Origin: Candidatus Omnitrophota bacterium | GTDB lineage: Bacteria > Omnitrophota > Gorgyraeia > Gygaellales > JAHJCI01 | Length of the DNA stretch: 64,000 nucleotides | NCBI GenBank assembly: GCA_016783355.1 | Contig: JADHWR010000001.1 | Coordinates: forward strand, 14,024-78,023 | Reading direction: 5' to 3' | Part shown: positions 1-8,374 of the stretch, piece after piece | Position numbering within the stretch: the stretch's first letter is position 1 | How the letters are laid out: each line of letters begins with the position of its first letter | Position numbers and translations under genes: made by a program | Notes under the pieces: generated by a model | Databases searched by the model: none | Told to the model about the DNA's origin: nothing | The model's input: the letters and a program-made list of their open reading frames with translations, nothing else

Positions 1-3000
1 TTTAATAACTTTCGACGAGAAAGATTATCTTTAGACTGAGCGAGGGTTTTTTTCATTCTGGCAATCAGCTCATCTAAATCTGCTTCCTTCAATAAATCCT
101 GAATTGCCCCTGCTCCAATTTTAGAGACAAAACCTTTATGTTTTTGTCGTGCTTGTGTATTTTCCTCTTCTGGAAGAAGTTGGCCCCTTTTATACGGCGA
201 ATCGCCTGGCTCGCTCACAACGTATGCCTCATAATAAATTATCTTTTCCAACTCACGCAGCCCCAAACCCAATATGGCCGAAAGCCTGCCGGAGACAACC
301 TTAAAAAACCAGACATGTGTTACGGGTGCGGCTAATTCTATCTGTCCCATGCGCTGACGGCGCACCATCGAATGCGCCACGGTTACGCCGCAACGGTCAC
401 AGGTAATTCCCTTAAACTTTATACCCTTATATTTGCCGCAGTGACACTCCCAGTCCTTCGCTGGCCCAAAAATCCTTTCGCAAAAGAGTCCATCTTTTTC
501 CGGCTTAAGCGTACGATAATTAATTGTTTCTGCCTTTCTCACCTCGCCGCTTGACCAGCTGCGAATAACCTGTGGCGAGGCGATCTTTATACCTAAACTT
601 TCAAATTGATTTGGGTTCTCCTCCCTTAGCTCCTGCTTTTCTATACGAATATCAAGACATAAAGCTTGTAATTCTTTCATCAATACATGAAATGACTCGG
701 GAATTCCGGGAAAAATCCTTTGTTCTCCTTTGACAATTGCCTCGTAAATTTTTGTCCGGCCGCTAACATCGTCGCTTTTCACGGTAAGCATCTCTTGTAA
801 AATAAAGGCAGCGCCATAGGCCTCTAAAGCCCAAACCTCCATCTCTCCTAAGCGCTGACCCCCAAACTGTGCCTTTCCTCCTAAAGGCTGCTGAGTAACT
901 AAAGAATAGGGGCCTATAGAGCGGGCATGAATCTTCTCCTCAACAAGATGAATCAACTTCATCATATAAATATATCCCACAGAGATATTTTGGGCAAAGG
1001 GCTCGCCTGTATAGCCGTCAAAGAGTGTAATTTTACTATCCTCAGGTAGCCGTGCTTCTTTAAGCATTTGCCTTATTTCTTCCTCGCTTGCTCCATCAAA
1101 TACAGGAGAGGCAACTTTTATACCCAGACTATGCGCTGCCCAACCAAGATGAGTCTCTAAAATCTGGCCGACATTCATGCGCGAAGGAACGCCTAAAGGA
1201 TTTAAAACAATCTCGACTGGTTCCCCCGATGGCAAAAAGGGCATATCTTCTTCTGGTAAAATTCTTGCAACTATCCCCTTATTGCCATGACGGCCGGATA
1301 ACTTATCTCCCTCTTGAAGCCTGTGCTTTGTAGCAATATAGACGATAACCTGCTTAAGAACACCGCTCGGTAATTCATCGCCCCGACGCACTGCTTCAAT
1401 CTCCTGCTTCATCTGAATATCCAATGCCTTGATCTGTTCTACATAAGGCTGGTTTATCTGGTTTGTTTCAGGATACGTACTTAAATCTAAGTCTGTTAAT
1501 TCCTCTCTATCTACTTTTAAAACGTCGCACAGCCGCCTCATTCTTTCTTTATTAAGGAATTCCCTCTCTTCCTTATAATATTGTTTTATCTCCTTAATTC
1601 TTTTCTGCTGGCGCAACTTCTCTTCTTTAGACTTCCTCCCTCGCTCTCGACGACTAAATTCATCAATATGCACGACGATACCTTCGATACCGGGCGGAAC
1701 AACTAACGAGGTATCGCGCACATCTTCAGCTTTTTTACCAAATATTGCGCGCAAGAGTCTCTCTTCCGCAGAAAGCTCTGATTCAGTGGTCGGTGTAACC
1801 TTGCCAACAAGAATATCCCCTGGCTCAGCCCAGGCGCCAATGCGCACAATACCATTTTCGCCAAGACTAAGCAATGCCTCTTCGCTAACATTAGGAATAT
1901 CCCGCGTAATCTCCTCGTTGCCTAAGCGCGTCTCTGTGGCTTCGATTTCCAACTTCTCGATATGAATAGAAGTAAAGGCATCTTCCTTGACTATCTTTTC
2001 AGAAATCAAGATTGCATCTTCAAAATTGTATCCTCGCCAGGGCATAAAGGCCACCAATAGGTTTCTGCCCAAAGCAAGTTCTCCATCTTGGGTTGCTATC
2101 CCATCGGCAATGATCTGACCTTCTTCTACAAAATCCCCTAACAAAACCAGCGGTCTTTGATTTATGCAAGTATCGGCATTGGTGCGCAGGAATTTCTTCA
2201 ATCGATAAGTCTTTTTTCCAATGATGATTGTGGAGGCATCAACAAAGGTTACCTTGCCGGCCTCTTCGGCAATCACAACTGCACCAGAATCCTCTGCTAT
2301 CTTCCTTTCCATCATTGTTCCTACAAGAGGTGCCTGCGGATTAAGCAGTGGCACTGCTTGACGCTGCATATTGGCTCCCATCAATGCGCGATTGGCATCA
2401 TCGTGCTCTAAAAAAGGAATTAAGGAAGCGGATATCGAAATCAATTGCTTACAAGACACATCCATAAACTCCACCTTTTTGGCCGCAAGCTTGGGAAAAT
2501 CAGCTTTAAAACGACAAGATACATCCTTCTCTAAAAGATGACCCCCCTTATCCAAGGCAGCATTAGCCTGCGCAATCACCTTTTGCTCATCCAGATCAGC
2601 AGTTAGGTATTCAATCTGCTTGGTTGCTTTTGCGTCTTTTACTTTGCGATAAGGTGTCTCTAATAAACCGAGGGGGTTAATCCGGGCATATGTAGTCAAG
2701 GAAGTAATCAAGCCGATGTTTGGACCCTCGGGGGTTTCTATGGGACAGAGACGGCCATAATGTGAAGAATGTATATCTCTTACCTCAAAACTGGCGCGCT
2801 CGCGCGAGAGGCCACCCGGACCCAAAGCACTCAGCCGGCGTTTATGGGTTAACTCCGCTAATGGATTTACCTGATCCATAAACTGCGAGAGTTGACCGCG
2901 TGTAAAAAAATCATGGATTTGATTGGAAAAAATTTTGAAATTTATGAGATGGTAAATGGTTAAGTCTTCTGTCTCGCCCATCAATGTCAATCTTTCTCGA

Positions 3001-4028
3001 ATATTACGTTCAATTCGCGCAAGCCCAATGCGCACCTGATTCTGAGCTAATTCTGCTACAGTACGTACCCGCCGATTACCCAAATGGTCGATATCATCAA
3101 TCTTTCCTTTTCCCTCTTTTAAACCGATAAGATAGTTAATAACCTTAATTACTGTTTCGTAATCAAGAACTCTTTTATCCAGAGGGGTATCCATTCCTAA
3201 TTTGCGGTTGAGGATAAATCTGCCGCAGCGACTGAGGTCATACCGGCGCACATCAAAAAATAAGCGGTAAAATAACTCGGCTGCTGCCTCGGGCGTAACC
3301 GGCTCACCCGGCCGCATCTTACGGAAAAAGTCTAATAGAGCTTCTTCTTTACTCTTTGTGTAATCCCTTTGCAGTGTATTGTTAATTACTGTATTATCTT
3401 TTCCAAAAAAACTTTGAATTTCTTCATCAGAGCTTAAACCTAATATACGCAGGATCTGTGTGACGGGAAATGTCCGTCGACGATCAATAACTGCCAATAT
3501 GGCTTCTGAAATATCATATTTAAATTCCAACCATGTTCCCCGATAAGGAATAATCCTTCCATAAAAAATGCGCTTTCCTGTTATATGCGTTTCCTCTTCA
3601 AAAGAAACACCGGGAGAACGATGAAGTTGAAAGATGACAACACGCTCATCGCCATTAATAATAAAAGAGGCAGTAGGGGTCATCAAAGGAACCTCACCAA
3701 AAAACACATCCTGTTCTAATGTCCTGCTGGCAGAGATAAATCTAAATCTTACCCATAGTGGTGCAGCATAAGTCATTCCTCTTGTTTTACATTCCTCAAT
3801 ATCATATTTTGGATTACCCAATACATAATTGATAAACTCAAGCCGTATGTGCCGGCTCGGTGTTTCAATAGGAAAGAAATTAAGAAACTCTTCCTGTAAT
3901 CCTGAGCATCGCCTCTCTGAAAAAGGAACATCTTTTTGCAAAAAATCCTTATAGGCCTTGAGCTGATGCCTCAGAAGATTGGGTACTGAATATACTTCCT
4001 TTAGTTTTGCAAAACTCTTTCTCTTCAA
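1..4028 (-). CDS. rpoBC: RNA polymerase beta and beta' subunits fused in one reading frame (3' end beyond window)
   Basis: The reading frame runs without a stop from a TTG at 4028 to the window edge (1342 codons visible). Residues 1 to about 1131 are RpoB: the rifampicin-pocket segment with FMDQ and THKRRLSALG lies near 383-398, and GDKLSGRHGNKG near 907. Residues from about 1144 are RpoC: SLGIKIASP, SWSSGEV, and the zinc ribbon Cys at 1195, 1197, 1210 and 1213, with the same spacing as the E. coli beta' ribbon. Only about 12 residues (QELREENPNQFE) join the halves, and there is no in-frame ATG, GTG or TTG between the RpoB end and the conserved RpoC start. The TTG start is chosen because GAGGA lies six bases upstream and because it follows the rplL stop closely. 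The rif-pocket residues match the sensitive type. Natural rpoBC fusions are known in Helicobacter, Wolinella and Wolbachia. Confidence 0.95.
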   Translation of the reverse strand, partial: MKRKSFAKLKEVYSVPNLLRHQLKAYKDFLQKDVPFSERRCSGLQEEFLNFFPIETPSRHIRLEFINYVLGNPKYDIEECKTRGMTYAAPLWVRFRFISASRTLEQDVFFGEVPLMTPTASFIINGDERVVIFQLHRSPGVSFEEETHITGKRIFYGRIIPYRGTWLEFKYDISEAILAVIDRRRTFPVTQILRILGLSSDEEIQSFFGKDNTVINNTLQRDYTKSKEEALLDFFRKMRPGEPVTPEAAAELFYRLFFDVRRYDLSRCGRFILNRKLGMDTPLDKRVLDYETVIKVINYLIGLKEGKGKIDDIDHLGNRRVRTVAELAQNQVRIGLARIERNIRERLTLMGETEDLTIYHLINFKIFSNQIHDFFTRGQLSQFMDQVNPLAELTHKRRLSALGPGGLSRERASFEVRDIHSSHYGRLCPIETPEGPNIGLITSLTTYARINPLGLLETPYRKVKDAKATKQIEYLTADLDEQKVIAQANAALDKGGHLLEKDVSCRFKADFPKLAAKKVEFMDVSCKQLISISASLIPFLEHDDANRALMGANMQRQAVPLLNPQAPLVGTMMERKIAEDSGAVVIAEEAGKVTFVDASTIIIGKKTYRLKKFLRTNADTCINQRPLVLLGDFVEEGQIIADGIATQDGELALGRNLLVAFMPWRGYNFEDAILISEKIVKEDAFTSIHIEKLEIEATETRLGNEEITRDIPNVSEEALLSLGENGIVRIGAWAEPGDILVGKVTPTTESELSAEERLLRAIFGKKAEDVRDTSLVVPPGIEGIVVHIDEFSRRERGRKSKEEKLRQQKRIKEIKQYYKEEREFLNKERMRRLCDVLKVDREELTDLDLSTYPETNQINQPYVEQIKALDIQMKQEIEAVRRGDELPSGVLKQVIVYIATKHRLQEGDKLSGRHGNKGIVARILPEEDMPFLPSGEPVEIVLNPLGVPSRMNVGQILETHLGWAAHSLGIKVASPVFDGASEEEIRQMLKEARLPEDSKITLFDGYTGEPFAQNISVGYIYMMKLIHLVEEKIHARSIGPYSLVTQQPLGGKAQFGGQRLGEMEVWALEAYGAAFILQEMLTVKSDDVSGRTKIYEAIVKGEQRIFPGIPESFHVLMKELQALCLDIRIEKQELREENPNQFESLGIKIASPQVIRSWSSGEVRKAETINYRTLKPEKDGLFCERIFGPAKDWECHCGKYKGIKFKGITCDRCGVTVAHSMVRRQRMGQIELAAPVTHVWFFKVVSGRLSAILGLGLRELEKIIYYEAYVVSEPGDSPYKRGQLLPEEENTQARQKHKGFVSKIGAGAIQDLLKEADLDELIARMKKTLAQSKDNLSRRKLL

Positions 4029-4041
4029 CTTATGTCCTCAC

Positions 4042-4431
4042 TTATTTCAATTCTACGGTTGCTCCTGTTGCTTCTAATTTCTTCTTTAATTCCTCTGCTT
4101 CTTCTTTGGATACGTCCTCTTTTATTGGTTTAGGCGCAGAATCCACTAAATCCTTAGCCTCCTTCAGGCCAAGACTGGTTACCGCACGAACCTCTTTTAT
4201 GACAGATATCTTATTGCTGCCTACACTGCTCAATACTACTGTAAATGTTGTCTTCTCTTCCTCTGCCGCAGCGCCTGCAGTAGTTGCTGCACCAGTATCT
4301 GCTGCGCCTGCAACAAGAGGGATATTTCCTGATACACCGAATTTCTCCTCCAGTGCCTTTACCAACTCGGAAAGCTCTAAAACACTCATTCCTCCAATTG
4401 ATTCCATCAACTCTTCTACTTTTGTGGCCAT
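4042..4431 (-). CDS. rplL: 50S ribosomal protein L7/L12
   Basis: This is the 129-residue stalk protein of the large subunit, which recruits translation factors. The N-terminal dimerisation segment (LMESIGGMSVLELSELVKALEEKFGV) is followed by an Ala-rich hinge at about 40-58 and the globular C-terminal domain, which includes VRAVTSLGLKEAKDLVD and ends in GATVELK. Length and layout are normal for the family. It follows rplJ with an unusual 113-base gap that holds a structured repeat (4446-4540), and a GGGGG Shine-Dalgarno stretch lies just before its ATG. The fused rpoBC gene starts 13 bases after its stop codon. Confidence 0.97.
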   Translation of the reverse strand: MATKVEELMESIGGMSVLELSELVKALEEKFGVSGNIPLVAGAADTGAATTAGAAAEEEKTTFTVVLSSVGSNKISVIKEVRAVTSLGLKEAKDLVDSAPKPIKEDVSKEEAEELKKKLEATGATVELK

Positions 4432-4445
4432 TTTTTACCCCCTTT

Positions 4446-4540
4446 AATGAGTCCGCCAAAGTTCGTTGGCGGACGAATTAATCCCGCTGAGTGTGCCAAA
4501 ATTATAAAATAGAATTTTGGCACATATTACGAAGCGGGAT
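4446..4540 (-). repeat. Structured palindromic leader element, copy C1 (upstream of rplL)
   Basis: The element has two parts: a hairpin GTCCGCC/GGCGGAC with a 10-base loop, and a longer stem ATCCCGCT/AGCGGGAT that encloses an inner hairpin TGTGCCAAAATT/AATTTTGGCACA. Close relatives lie at 48986-49080 and 55033-55133, always just upstream of a gene's ribosome-binding site and in the same orientation. The inner hairpin arms differ from those of the other two copies but remain complementary. Confidence 0.8.
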
Positions 4541-4544
4541 AAGT

Positions 4545-5090
4545 TTAACCCTTTACAGGTCTATGCTTCATTTTGATCTCTTTCAACACATAGACTAATT
4601 TACTCAATAATTGTCTTAAGCCGAACGCAAGCCCAAATATGGGCAGATTTAGCCCCCCGGCTATACGGGCATAAAGAGAAGCTAAAGATGGGACCAAAGA
4701 AAGAGAATTTAAATCCTCTGCTGTGATAATTCTCTTTTTACTAATCAACCATCCTCCCTTTATTTCCAAATTGCTGTTAACTTTCCTAAATTGCGAGATT
4801 ATGTGCGAAACAGCAATAATGTCGAATTCTGTAAAAATCAAACCAATCGGCCCCTTGATTAAAGAAAGGAATTTATGCTCACAATCTCTCTCTTTTAAAA
4901 TTCTGCGCAAAACAGAATTCTTACTTACCAGAAAAGAGGCATCCGTTTTTCTTAATGACTTTCTTAAATCGTTTAAACCTGTGGCCTTCACGCCTGAATA
5001 ATCAACAACAAAGAAGTTATCTGCTTTATCGAGTCTTTCGTTAATTGCCTTGGTTATCTCTTCTTTTATCAGTAGGCCTATCTTTTTCAT
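4545..5090 (-). CDS. rplJ: 50S ribosomal protein L10
   Basis: This 181-residue protein is L10, which anchors L7/L12 dimers to the ribosome. The N-terminal fold (VDYSGVKATGLNDLRKSLRK, VSKNSVLRRIL) and the GPIGLIFTEFD segment are typical, and a C-terminal helix for L12 binding follows (LYARIAGGLNLPIFGLAFGL). It follows rplA by three bases, in the usual rplKAJL order, and its start MKKIGLLIKEE is the only sensible one. Autogenous control of rplJL by L10 is known in other bacteria. Here a repeat element rather than a simple spacer separates rplJ from rplL. Confidence 0.96.
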   Translation of the reverse strand: MKKIGLLIKEEITKAINERLDKADNFFVVDYSGVKATGLNDLRKSLRKTDASFLVSKNSVLRRILKERDCEHKFLSLIKGPIGLIFTEFDIIAVSHIISQFRKVNSNLEIKGGWLISKKRIITAEDLNSLSLVPSLASLYARIAGGLNLPIFGLAFGLRQLLSKLVYVLKEIKMKHRPVKG

Positions 5091-5093
5091 CTT

Positions 5094-5774
5094 TTAAATA
5101 ATAATACTTAAGCCCGGATTCATTGTTGAGCTCAAAATTGCCCTCTTAATAAATTTCACCCTTAGCCCCTCTGGTTGAGCAAGCTTCACTGCTTCAATTA
5201 CAGAAGATATATTAGCCAGAAGTTTCTCTGGAGCAAAAGAAATTCTGCCAACAGACAAATGAATCCCGCTAAGTTTGTCAACTTTAAACTCAACCTTGCC
5301 CTTTTTTAATTCTTCGATGGCGCCAGCCACATTATTGGTAACAGTGCCTGTTTTTGGACTGGGCATAAGTCCGCGCGGACCGAGTATTTTTCCTAAGCGA
5401 GAAACAGTCTTCATCATTTCGGGCGTAGCAATAACACGCTCAAAATCCAGGAAGCCGGCAGCCACCTTCTGTATTAAATCTTCTGCCCCTACAAAATCTG
5501 CACCTTTATCCTTTGCTGCTGCTGCTTCTTCGCCTTTAGCAAAAACAGCAATTCTCACTTTTTTCCCTGTTCCATGCGGCAACAATACTGTGCCGCGAAC
5601 CATCTGCTCTGACCTCTTTGGGTCAACGCCTAAATGCAAATGTAAATCCAGAGAGGTATCAAAATTTGCCTTTGTTACTTCTTTTAAAAGCGCAACAGCT
5701 TCCTTTAAAGAATACAATTTCTCTTTATCGATGAGCTTCTCTATTTCTTTGTATCTTCTACTGCGTCTTCTCAT
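5094..5774 (-). CDS. rplA: 50S ribosomal protein L1
   Basis: This 226-residue protein is L1, the large-subunit stalk protein near the E site. It shows the family signatures DTSLDLHLHLGVDPKRSEQM, the domain with VFAKGEEAAAAKDKGADFVG, and GPRGLMPSPKTGTV. The start overlaps the last 17 bases of rplK, and AGGTAGG lies five bases before the ATG, so translation is probably coupled. L1 usually has a little over 230 residues, so the length is normal. The basic N-terminus (MRRRSRRYKE) is expected. Confidence 0.96.
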   Translation of the reverse strand: MRRRSRRYKEIEKLIDKEKLYSLKEAVALLKEVTKANFDTSLDLHLHLGVDPKRSEQMVRGTVLLPHGTGKKVRIAVFAKGEEAAAAKDKGADFVGAEDLIQKVAAGFLDFERVIATPEMMKTVSRLGKILGPRGLMPSPKTGTVTNNVAGAIEELKKGKVEFKVDKLSGIHLSVGRISFAPEKLLANISSVIEAVKLAQPEGLRVKFIKRAILSSTMNPGLSIII

Positions 5775-6198
5775 CTGAACCTACCTTAATCCCCATGCTT
5801 CGCGCTGTTCCTTCGACAATCTTCATTGCTTTATCCAGATTCTCCGTGTTTAAATCGCCCAATTTCTTTTTGGCAATTTCCTCAACTTGTTTTTTTGAAA
5901 CCACGCCGATTGAATCTCGGCCTGCTGTCGCTGAGGCCTTGGCTAAATTAGCCGCACGCTTTAAAAGGATAGAAGTAGGGGGGCTTTTTATAATAAAAGT
6001 AAAAGATCTGTCTTTATAAACACTGATCACAACGGGTAAAATCAGGTTTTCTTTGTCCTTTGTTTGTTCATTGAACTGCTTACAGAATTGCATGATATTA
6101 ACACCGTGTTGGCCGAGGGTCGGACCCACAGGAGGCGCAGGATTTGCCGCACCTGCGGGAACATGCAATTTTATCTGCGCTTTAATTTGTTTTGCCAT
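5758..6198 (-). CDS. rplK: 50S ribosomal protein L11
   Basis: This is L11 (146 residues), which binds the GTPase-associated region of 23S rRNA. The N-terminal domain reads IKLHVPAGAANPAPPVGPTLGQHG, and the C-terminal rRNA-binding domain carries TARSMGIKV near the end. The ATG overlaps the nusG stop (TAATG), so the two are translationally coupled. No deviation from the family was seen. Confidence 0.97.
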   Translation of the reverse strand: MAKQIKAQIKLHVPAGAANPAPPVGPTLGQHGVNIMQFCKQFNEQTKDKENLILPVVISVYKDRSFTFIIKSPPTSILLKRAANLAKASATAGRDSIGVVSKKQVEEIAKKKLGDLNTENLDKAMKIVEGTARSMGIKVGSDEKTQ

Positions 6199-6725
6199 TA
6201 TATCTTTTCAACCTGCCAATACTCCAGCTCTATGGGCGTTGCTCTTCCAAATATAGAAACAGTAACTTTGATCTTTCCCCGCTCAGGATTAGCCTCATCA
6301 ACTGCTCCATTAAAATTCACGAACGGTCCTTCTGTTATGCGTACCTGCTCTCCTTGCTCAAAAGTAATCTTGGGGCTTGGCTTGACTTGAGTACTGGCCA
6401 TTCTTTTTAGAATATTATCTACTTCTTCTTGTGAAACCGGTGTAGGCTTTTTGCCCGTGCCAATAAAACCAGTCACACCCGCTGACTTTCTAATCAAGGA
6501 ATAAAGAGTATTGTTCAACTCTATCTTTAGCAGGAGGTAACCAGGAAAAAGCTTTCTCTGAGTTACCCTCTTTTTGCCTCCACGAATCTCAGATACCAGC
6601 TCTGTCGGTATAATAATTTCCGACATAAGATCCTCTACGCCCGCCTCTTTTGTTCTATATTCTAAGGTGCGCTTAACCTTTTCTTCGCTTCCTGCCTGAC
6701 TATGAATGATATACCATTCTTTCAT
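6198..6725 (-). CDS. nusG: Transcription termination/antitermination factor NusG
   Basis: This 175-residue protein links RNA polymerase to Rho and to the ribosome. The NGN domain opens with KEWYIIHSQAGSEEKVKRTL and contains KLFPGYLLLKIE. The C-terminal KOW domain carries the motif FEQGEQVRITEGPFVNFNG at about 124-142. It lies between secE and rplK, the standard bacterial order, six bases after secE. The length is normal. Rho itself is encoded at 17014-18300 in this window. Confidence 0.97.
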   Translation of the reverse strand: MKEWYIIHSQAGSEEKVKRTLEYRTKEAGVEDLMSEIIIPTELVSEIRGGKKRVTQRKLFPGYLLLKIELNNTLYSLIRKSAGVTGFIGTGKKPTPVSQEEVDNILKRMASTQVKPSPKITFEQGEQVRITEGPFVNFNGAVDEANPERGKIKVTVSIFGRATPIELEYWQVEKI

Positions 6726-6731
6726 TTGAAA

Positions 6732-6923
6732 TTAACGAAACAGCCAGCTTAAAATCCGTGACAAAAACAAATCAATGCTCCCAATAAAAGTAGCAACAAT
6801 AAGAATAATGATAATCAAAGCGATTGTTGTGGCAATCAGCTCCTGACGAGTTGACCAGGAAACCTGTATCAATTCTGCCTTTACCTCTTTGAAAAAAATA
6901 CCCGTTTTTTTAAATAAATTCAT
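6732..6923 (-). CDS. secE: Preprotein translocase subunit SecE
   Basis: This is a 63-residue inner-membrane protein with one C-terminal transmembrane segment (about residues 31-55, IALIIIILIVATFIGSIDLF). It is preceded by the amphipathic helix typical of short SecE (KTGIFFKEVKAELIQVSWST). It pairs with SecY and SecG in the Sec channel. Position between tRNA-Trp and nusG supports the call. Confidence 0.95.
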   Translation of the reverse strand: MNLFKKTGIFFKEVKAELIQVSWSTRQELIATTIALIIIILIVATFIGSIDLFLSRILSWLFR

Positions 6924-6933
6924 CTCAGCAAAA

Positions 6934-7004
6934 CAGGAGCGGCAGGAATCGAACCCGCAGTCACGGTTTTGGAGACCGTTGGTTTACCGTTAACCGACGC
7001 TCCT
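6934..7004 (-). tRNA. trnW: tRNA-Trp (anticodon CCA)
   Basis: The cloverleaf is complete: acceptor AGGAGCG/CGCTCCT with G as discriminator, anticodon arm ACGGT-CTCCAAA-ACCGT, and T arm with TTCGAAT. CCA is not encoded. It lies between rpmG and secE, a common bacterial arrangement, and is probably co-transcribed with them. Confidence 0.96.
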
Positions 7005-7018
7005 TCAATGGGGCTCAC

Positions 7019-7168
7019 TTATTTTCTCTCCCGATGGACTGTATGCTTTCTACAAAACCGACAAAACTTTCTTAACTCCAAACGCTCAGTATGCTTCTTC
7101 TTATTTTTGGTTGTGGTAAAATTTTTATTACCACACTCTTTACATGCCAAGGTTATAATCTCACGCAT
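7019..7168 (-). CDS. rpmG: 50S ribosomal protein L33 (zinc-binding form)
   Basis: A 49-residue reading frame from ATG 7168 encodes L33, starting MREIITLACKECGNKNF. Two Cys pairs (CKEC and CRFC) make this the zinc-ribbon C+ form, and TERLELRKFCRFCRKHT is a typical L33 end. It sits between tRNA-Thr and tRNA-Trp in the leader of the secE operon, as in many bacteria. It is too short for many automatic gene callers. Confidence 0.95.
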   Translation of the reverse strand: MREIITLACKECGNKNFTTTKNKKKHTERLELRKFCRFCRKHTVHRERK

Positions 7169-7182
7169 AATTCTCAAACCTC

Positions 7183-7254
7183 AGCTGCTGATGGGGATTG
7201 AACCCATGGCCTCATCATTACCAATGATGTGCTCTACCACTGAGCTACAGCAGC
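7183..7254 (-). tRNA. trnT: tRNA-Thr (anticodon GGT)
   Basis: The acceptor GCTGCTG/CAGCAGC, D arm AGCTC/GAGC, anticodon arm CATCA-TTGGTAA-TGATG and T loop TTCAATC form a full cloverleaf. The discriminator is T and CCA is not encoded. It is the first gene of the rpmG-secE-nusG-ribosomal operon and lies about 12 bases after the predicted transcription start. Confidence 0.96.
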
Positions 7255-7272
7255 ATATGGACATAAAAAATT

Positions 7273-7300
7273 AGTTTAACATCAAAAGTTATTTTGTCAA
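7273..7300 (-). promoter_or_regulatory. Sigma-70-like promoter for tRNA-Thr/rpmG/secE operon
   Basis: On the minus strand a perfect TTGACA (7300-7295) is followed after 16 bases by TAAACT (7278-7273). Transcription would start near 7266, just before tRNA-Thr. Confidence 0.7.
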
Positions 7301-7350
7301 ATCTTTTTTGAAGATTTTTAAGGGACCTTTTAAAAATATTTTTAGGGGGA

Positions 7351-7704
7351 TTAAGCGGAAGTAATACGATTGTTCTCGCAAACAAAGACAGTCTGTGGTT
7401 TTATTGTTTTTGCCTCATTTTCATCTACTAAGGCATAAGCAAGAATAACTATTTCATCCCCTACATAACCAGAACGTGCAGCAGGGCCATTAAGGCAGAC
7501 CTTTCCTGAATTCTCGGCTGCAGGGATAGCATATGTTTCAATACGTGAACCATTATTAAGATTCAAAACTTCAACCTTTTCACCCTCCATAATATTAGCT
7601 GCCCGAAGAAGCGCCTTATCAACAGTAATGCTGCCTGAATAAAAAAGCGCAACCTCAGTTACCTTTACTCTATGTATTTTTGACTTTAATACTGTAATTA
7701 ACAT
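7351..7704 (-). CDS. panD: Aspartate 1-decarboxylase proenzyme
   Basis: This 117-residue protein makes beta-alanine from aspartate for pantothenate and coenzyme A. The self-cleavage site that forms the pyruvoyl group is visible as G24-S25 in YSGSITVD. Other family marks are Arg/Lys-rich start LKSKIHRVKV, NGPAARSG, and GDEIVILAYA near 81-91. It follows the DJ-1/PfpI gene by 16 bases. coaE of the same pathway is encoded at 18275-18961. Confidence 0.95.
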   Translation of the reverse strand: MLITVLKSKIHRVKVTEVALFYSGSITVDKALLRAANIMEGEKVEVLNLNNGSRIETYAIPAAENSGKVCLNGPAARSGYVGDEIVILAYALVDENEAKTIKPQTVFVCENNRITSA

Positions 7705-7720
7705 TATGTTTAGCCCAACC

Positions 7721-8374
7721 TTATTCTAAGGCCTTTAAAAGCTCCTCACCGAACTCTTTAGCTGCAAATGGACCAGCGGCAGTAATAATATTGCCATCTC
7801 TTACTACAGCTCCCCCTGTATAGTTAGCTCCTGCTTGTTGTAACTTCCCTGCTTCACTTGACCAAACAGTGGCAGATTTACCTTTAAGTAAGCCTGCCTT
7901 CGCCAGGATTACAGGAGCAATACAAATTGCGCCAACGATTTTATTTGCGGCAGAGGCATCCAATGCAATCTTATGGGCTTTGGCATTATCCCAATAAACG
8001 CTTGCACCACTGCCACCTATAAAAACCACAGCATCAAAATCAAAAGGACTTAGCTCTTCAATCGTTAAATCAGGCTTTATTTTTGCTCCTAACATGCCCT
8101 GGGCATAATCTTGCGTAAAAGCAGCAACCTTAACTTCACAGCCTGCATCCTCTAAAACCTGTTTGGGAATAAGTAGCTCTTCATCTCTGAAATTTTTCTG
8201 CGCAATAATCATCACTACTTTTTTCATCTCTTGGCCTCCTGCCTGCCCCGTTAGAAACTTTGTTTTTAACGGGGCCTGCGCCCAAACAACCTTTAAGAAA
8301 AAGGCACAAAAAAATCCAACCATTAAGCAAAAAACTGTTGTCCATTTCTGAAGTAGAACAAGATTCTTATTCAA
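7721..8374 (-). CDS. DJ-1/PfpI family protein, with possible signal peptide and alternative internal start
   Basis: The 217-residue frame has a hydrophobic leader (VFCLMVGFFCAFFLKVVWAQA, about 14-34) followed by a DJ-1/PfpI domain. The nucleophile-elbow Cys lies in GAICIAPVIL, and AVVFIGGSGA is conserved. Family activity ranges from protease to glyoxalase or deglycase, so the reaction is not assigned. A second start at Met50 (ATG 8227, MKKVVMII) has AGGAGG eight bases upstream and matches where most cytosolic homologues begin. Between signal-like and mature parts lies a 29-bp palindrome with a 4-bp duplication (8242-8278). The 5' end overlaps ackA by eight bases. Confidence 0.85.
   Translation of the reverse strand: MNKNLVLLQKWTTVFCLMVGFFCAFFLKVVWAQAPLKTKFLTGQAGGQEMKKVVMIIAQKNFRDEELLIPKQVLEDAGCEVKVAAFTQDYAQGMLGAKIKPDLTIEELSPFDFDAVVFIGGSGASVYWDNAKAHKIALDASAANKIVGAICIAPVILAKAGLLKGKSATVWSSEAGKLQQAGANYTGGAVVRDGNIITAAGPFAAKEFGEELLKALE
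8246..8274. mobile_element. Short palindromic element E1 inside pfpI
   Basis: The 29-bp element runs CCCCGTTA...CTAACGGGG (plus strand TTAGAAAC / TTTTTAAC arms) and is flanked by CCTG at 8242-8245 and 8275-8278. Element plus duplication is 33 bp (11 codons), so the frame is kept. It adds about 11 residues (PLKTKFLTGQA) right after the signal peptide. Confidence 0.85.

Noticed and set aside
1703..1891. A 62-codon minus-strand frame inside rpoB
   Set aside because: Lies out of frame within the conserved RpoB part of rpoBC.
4007..4447. A 146-codon plus-strand frame opposite rplL
   Set aside because: It is the antisense of a clear L7/L12 gene with Ala-rich codons; no independent evidence.
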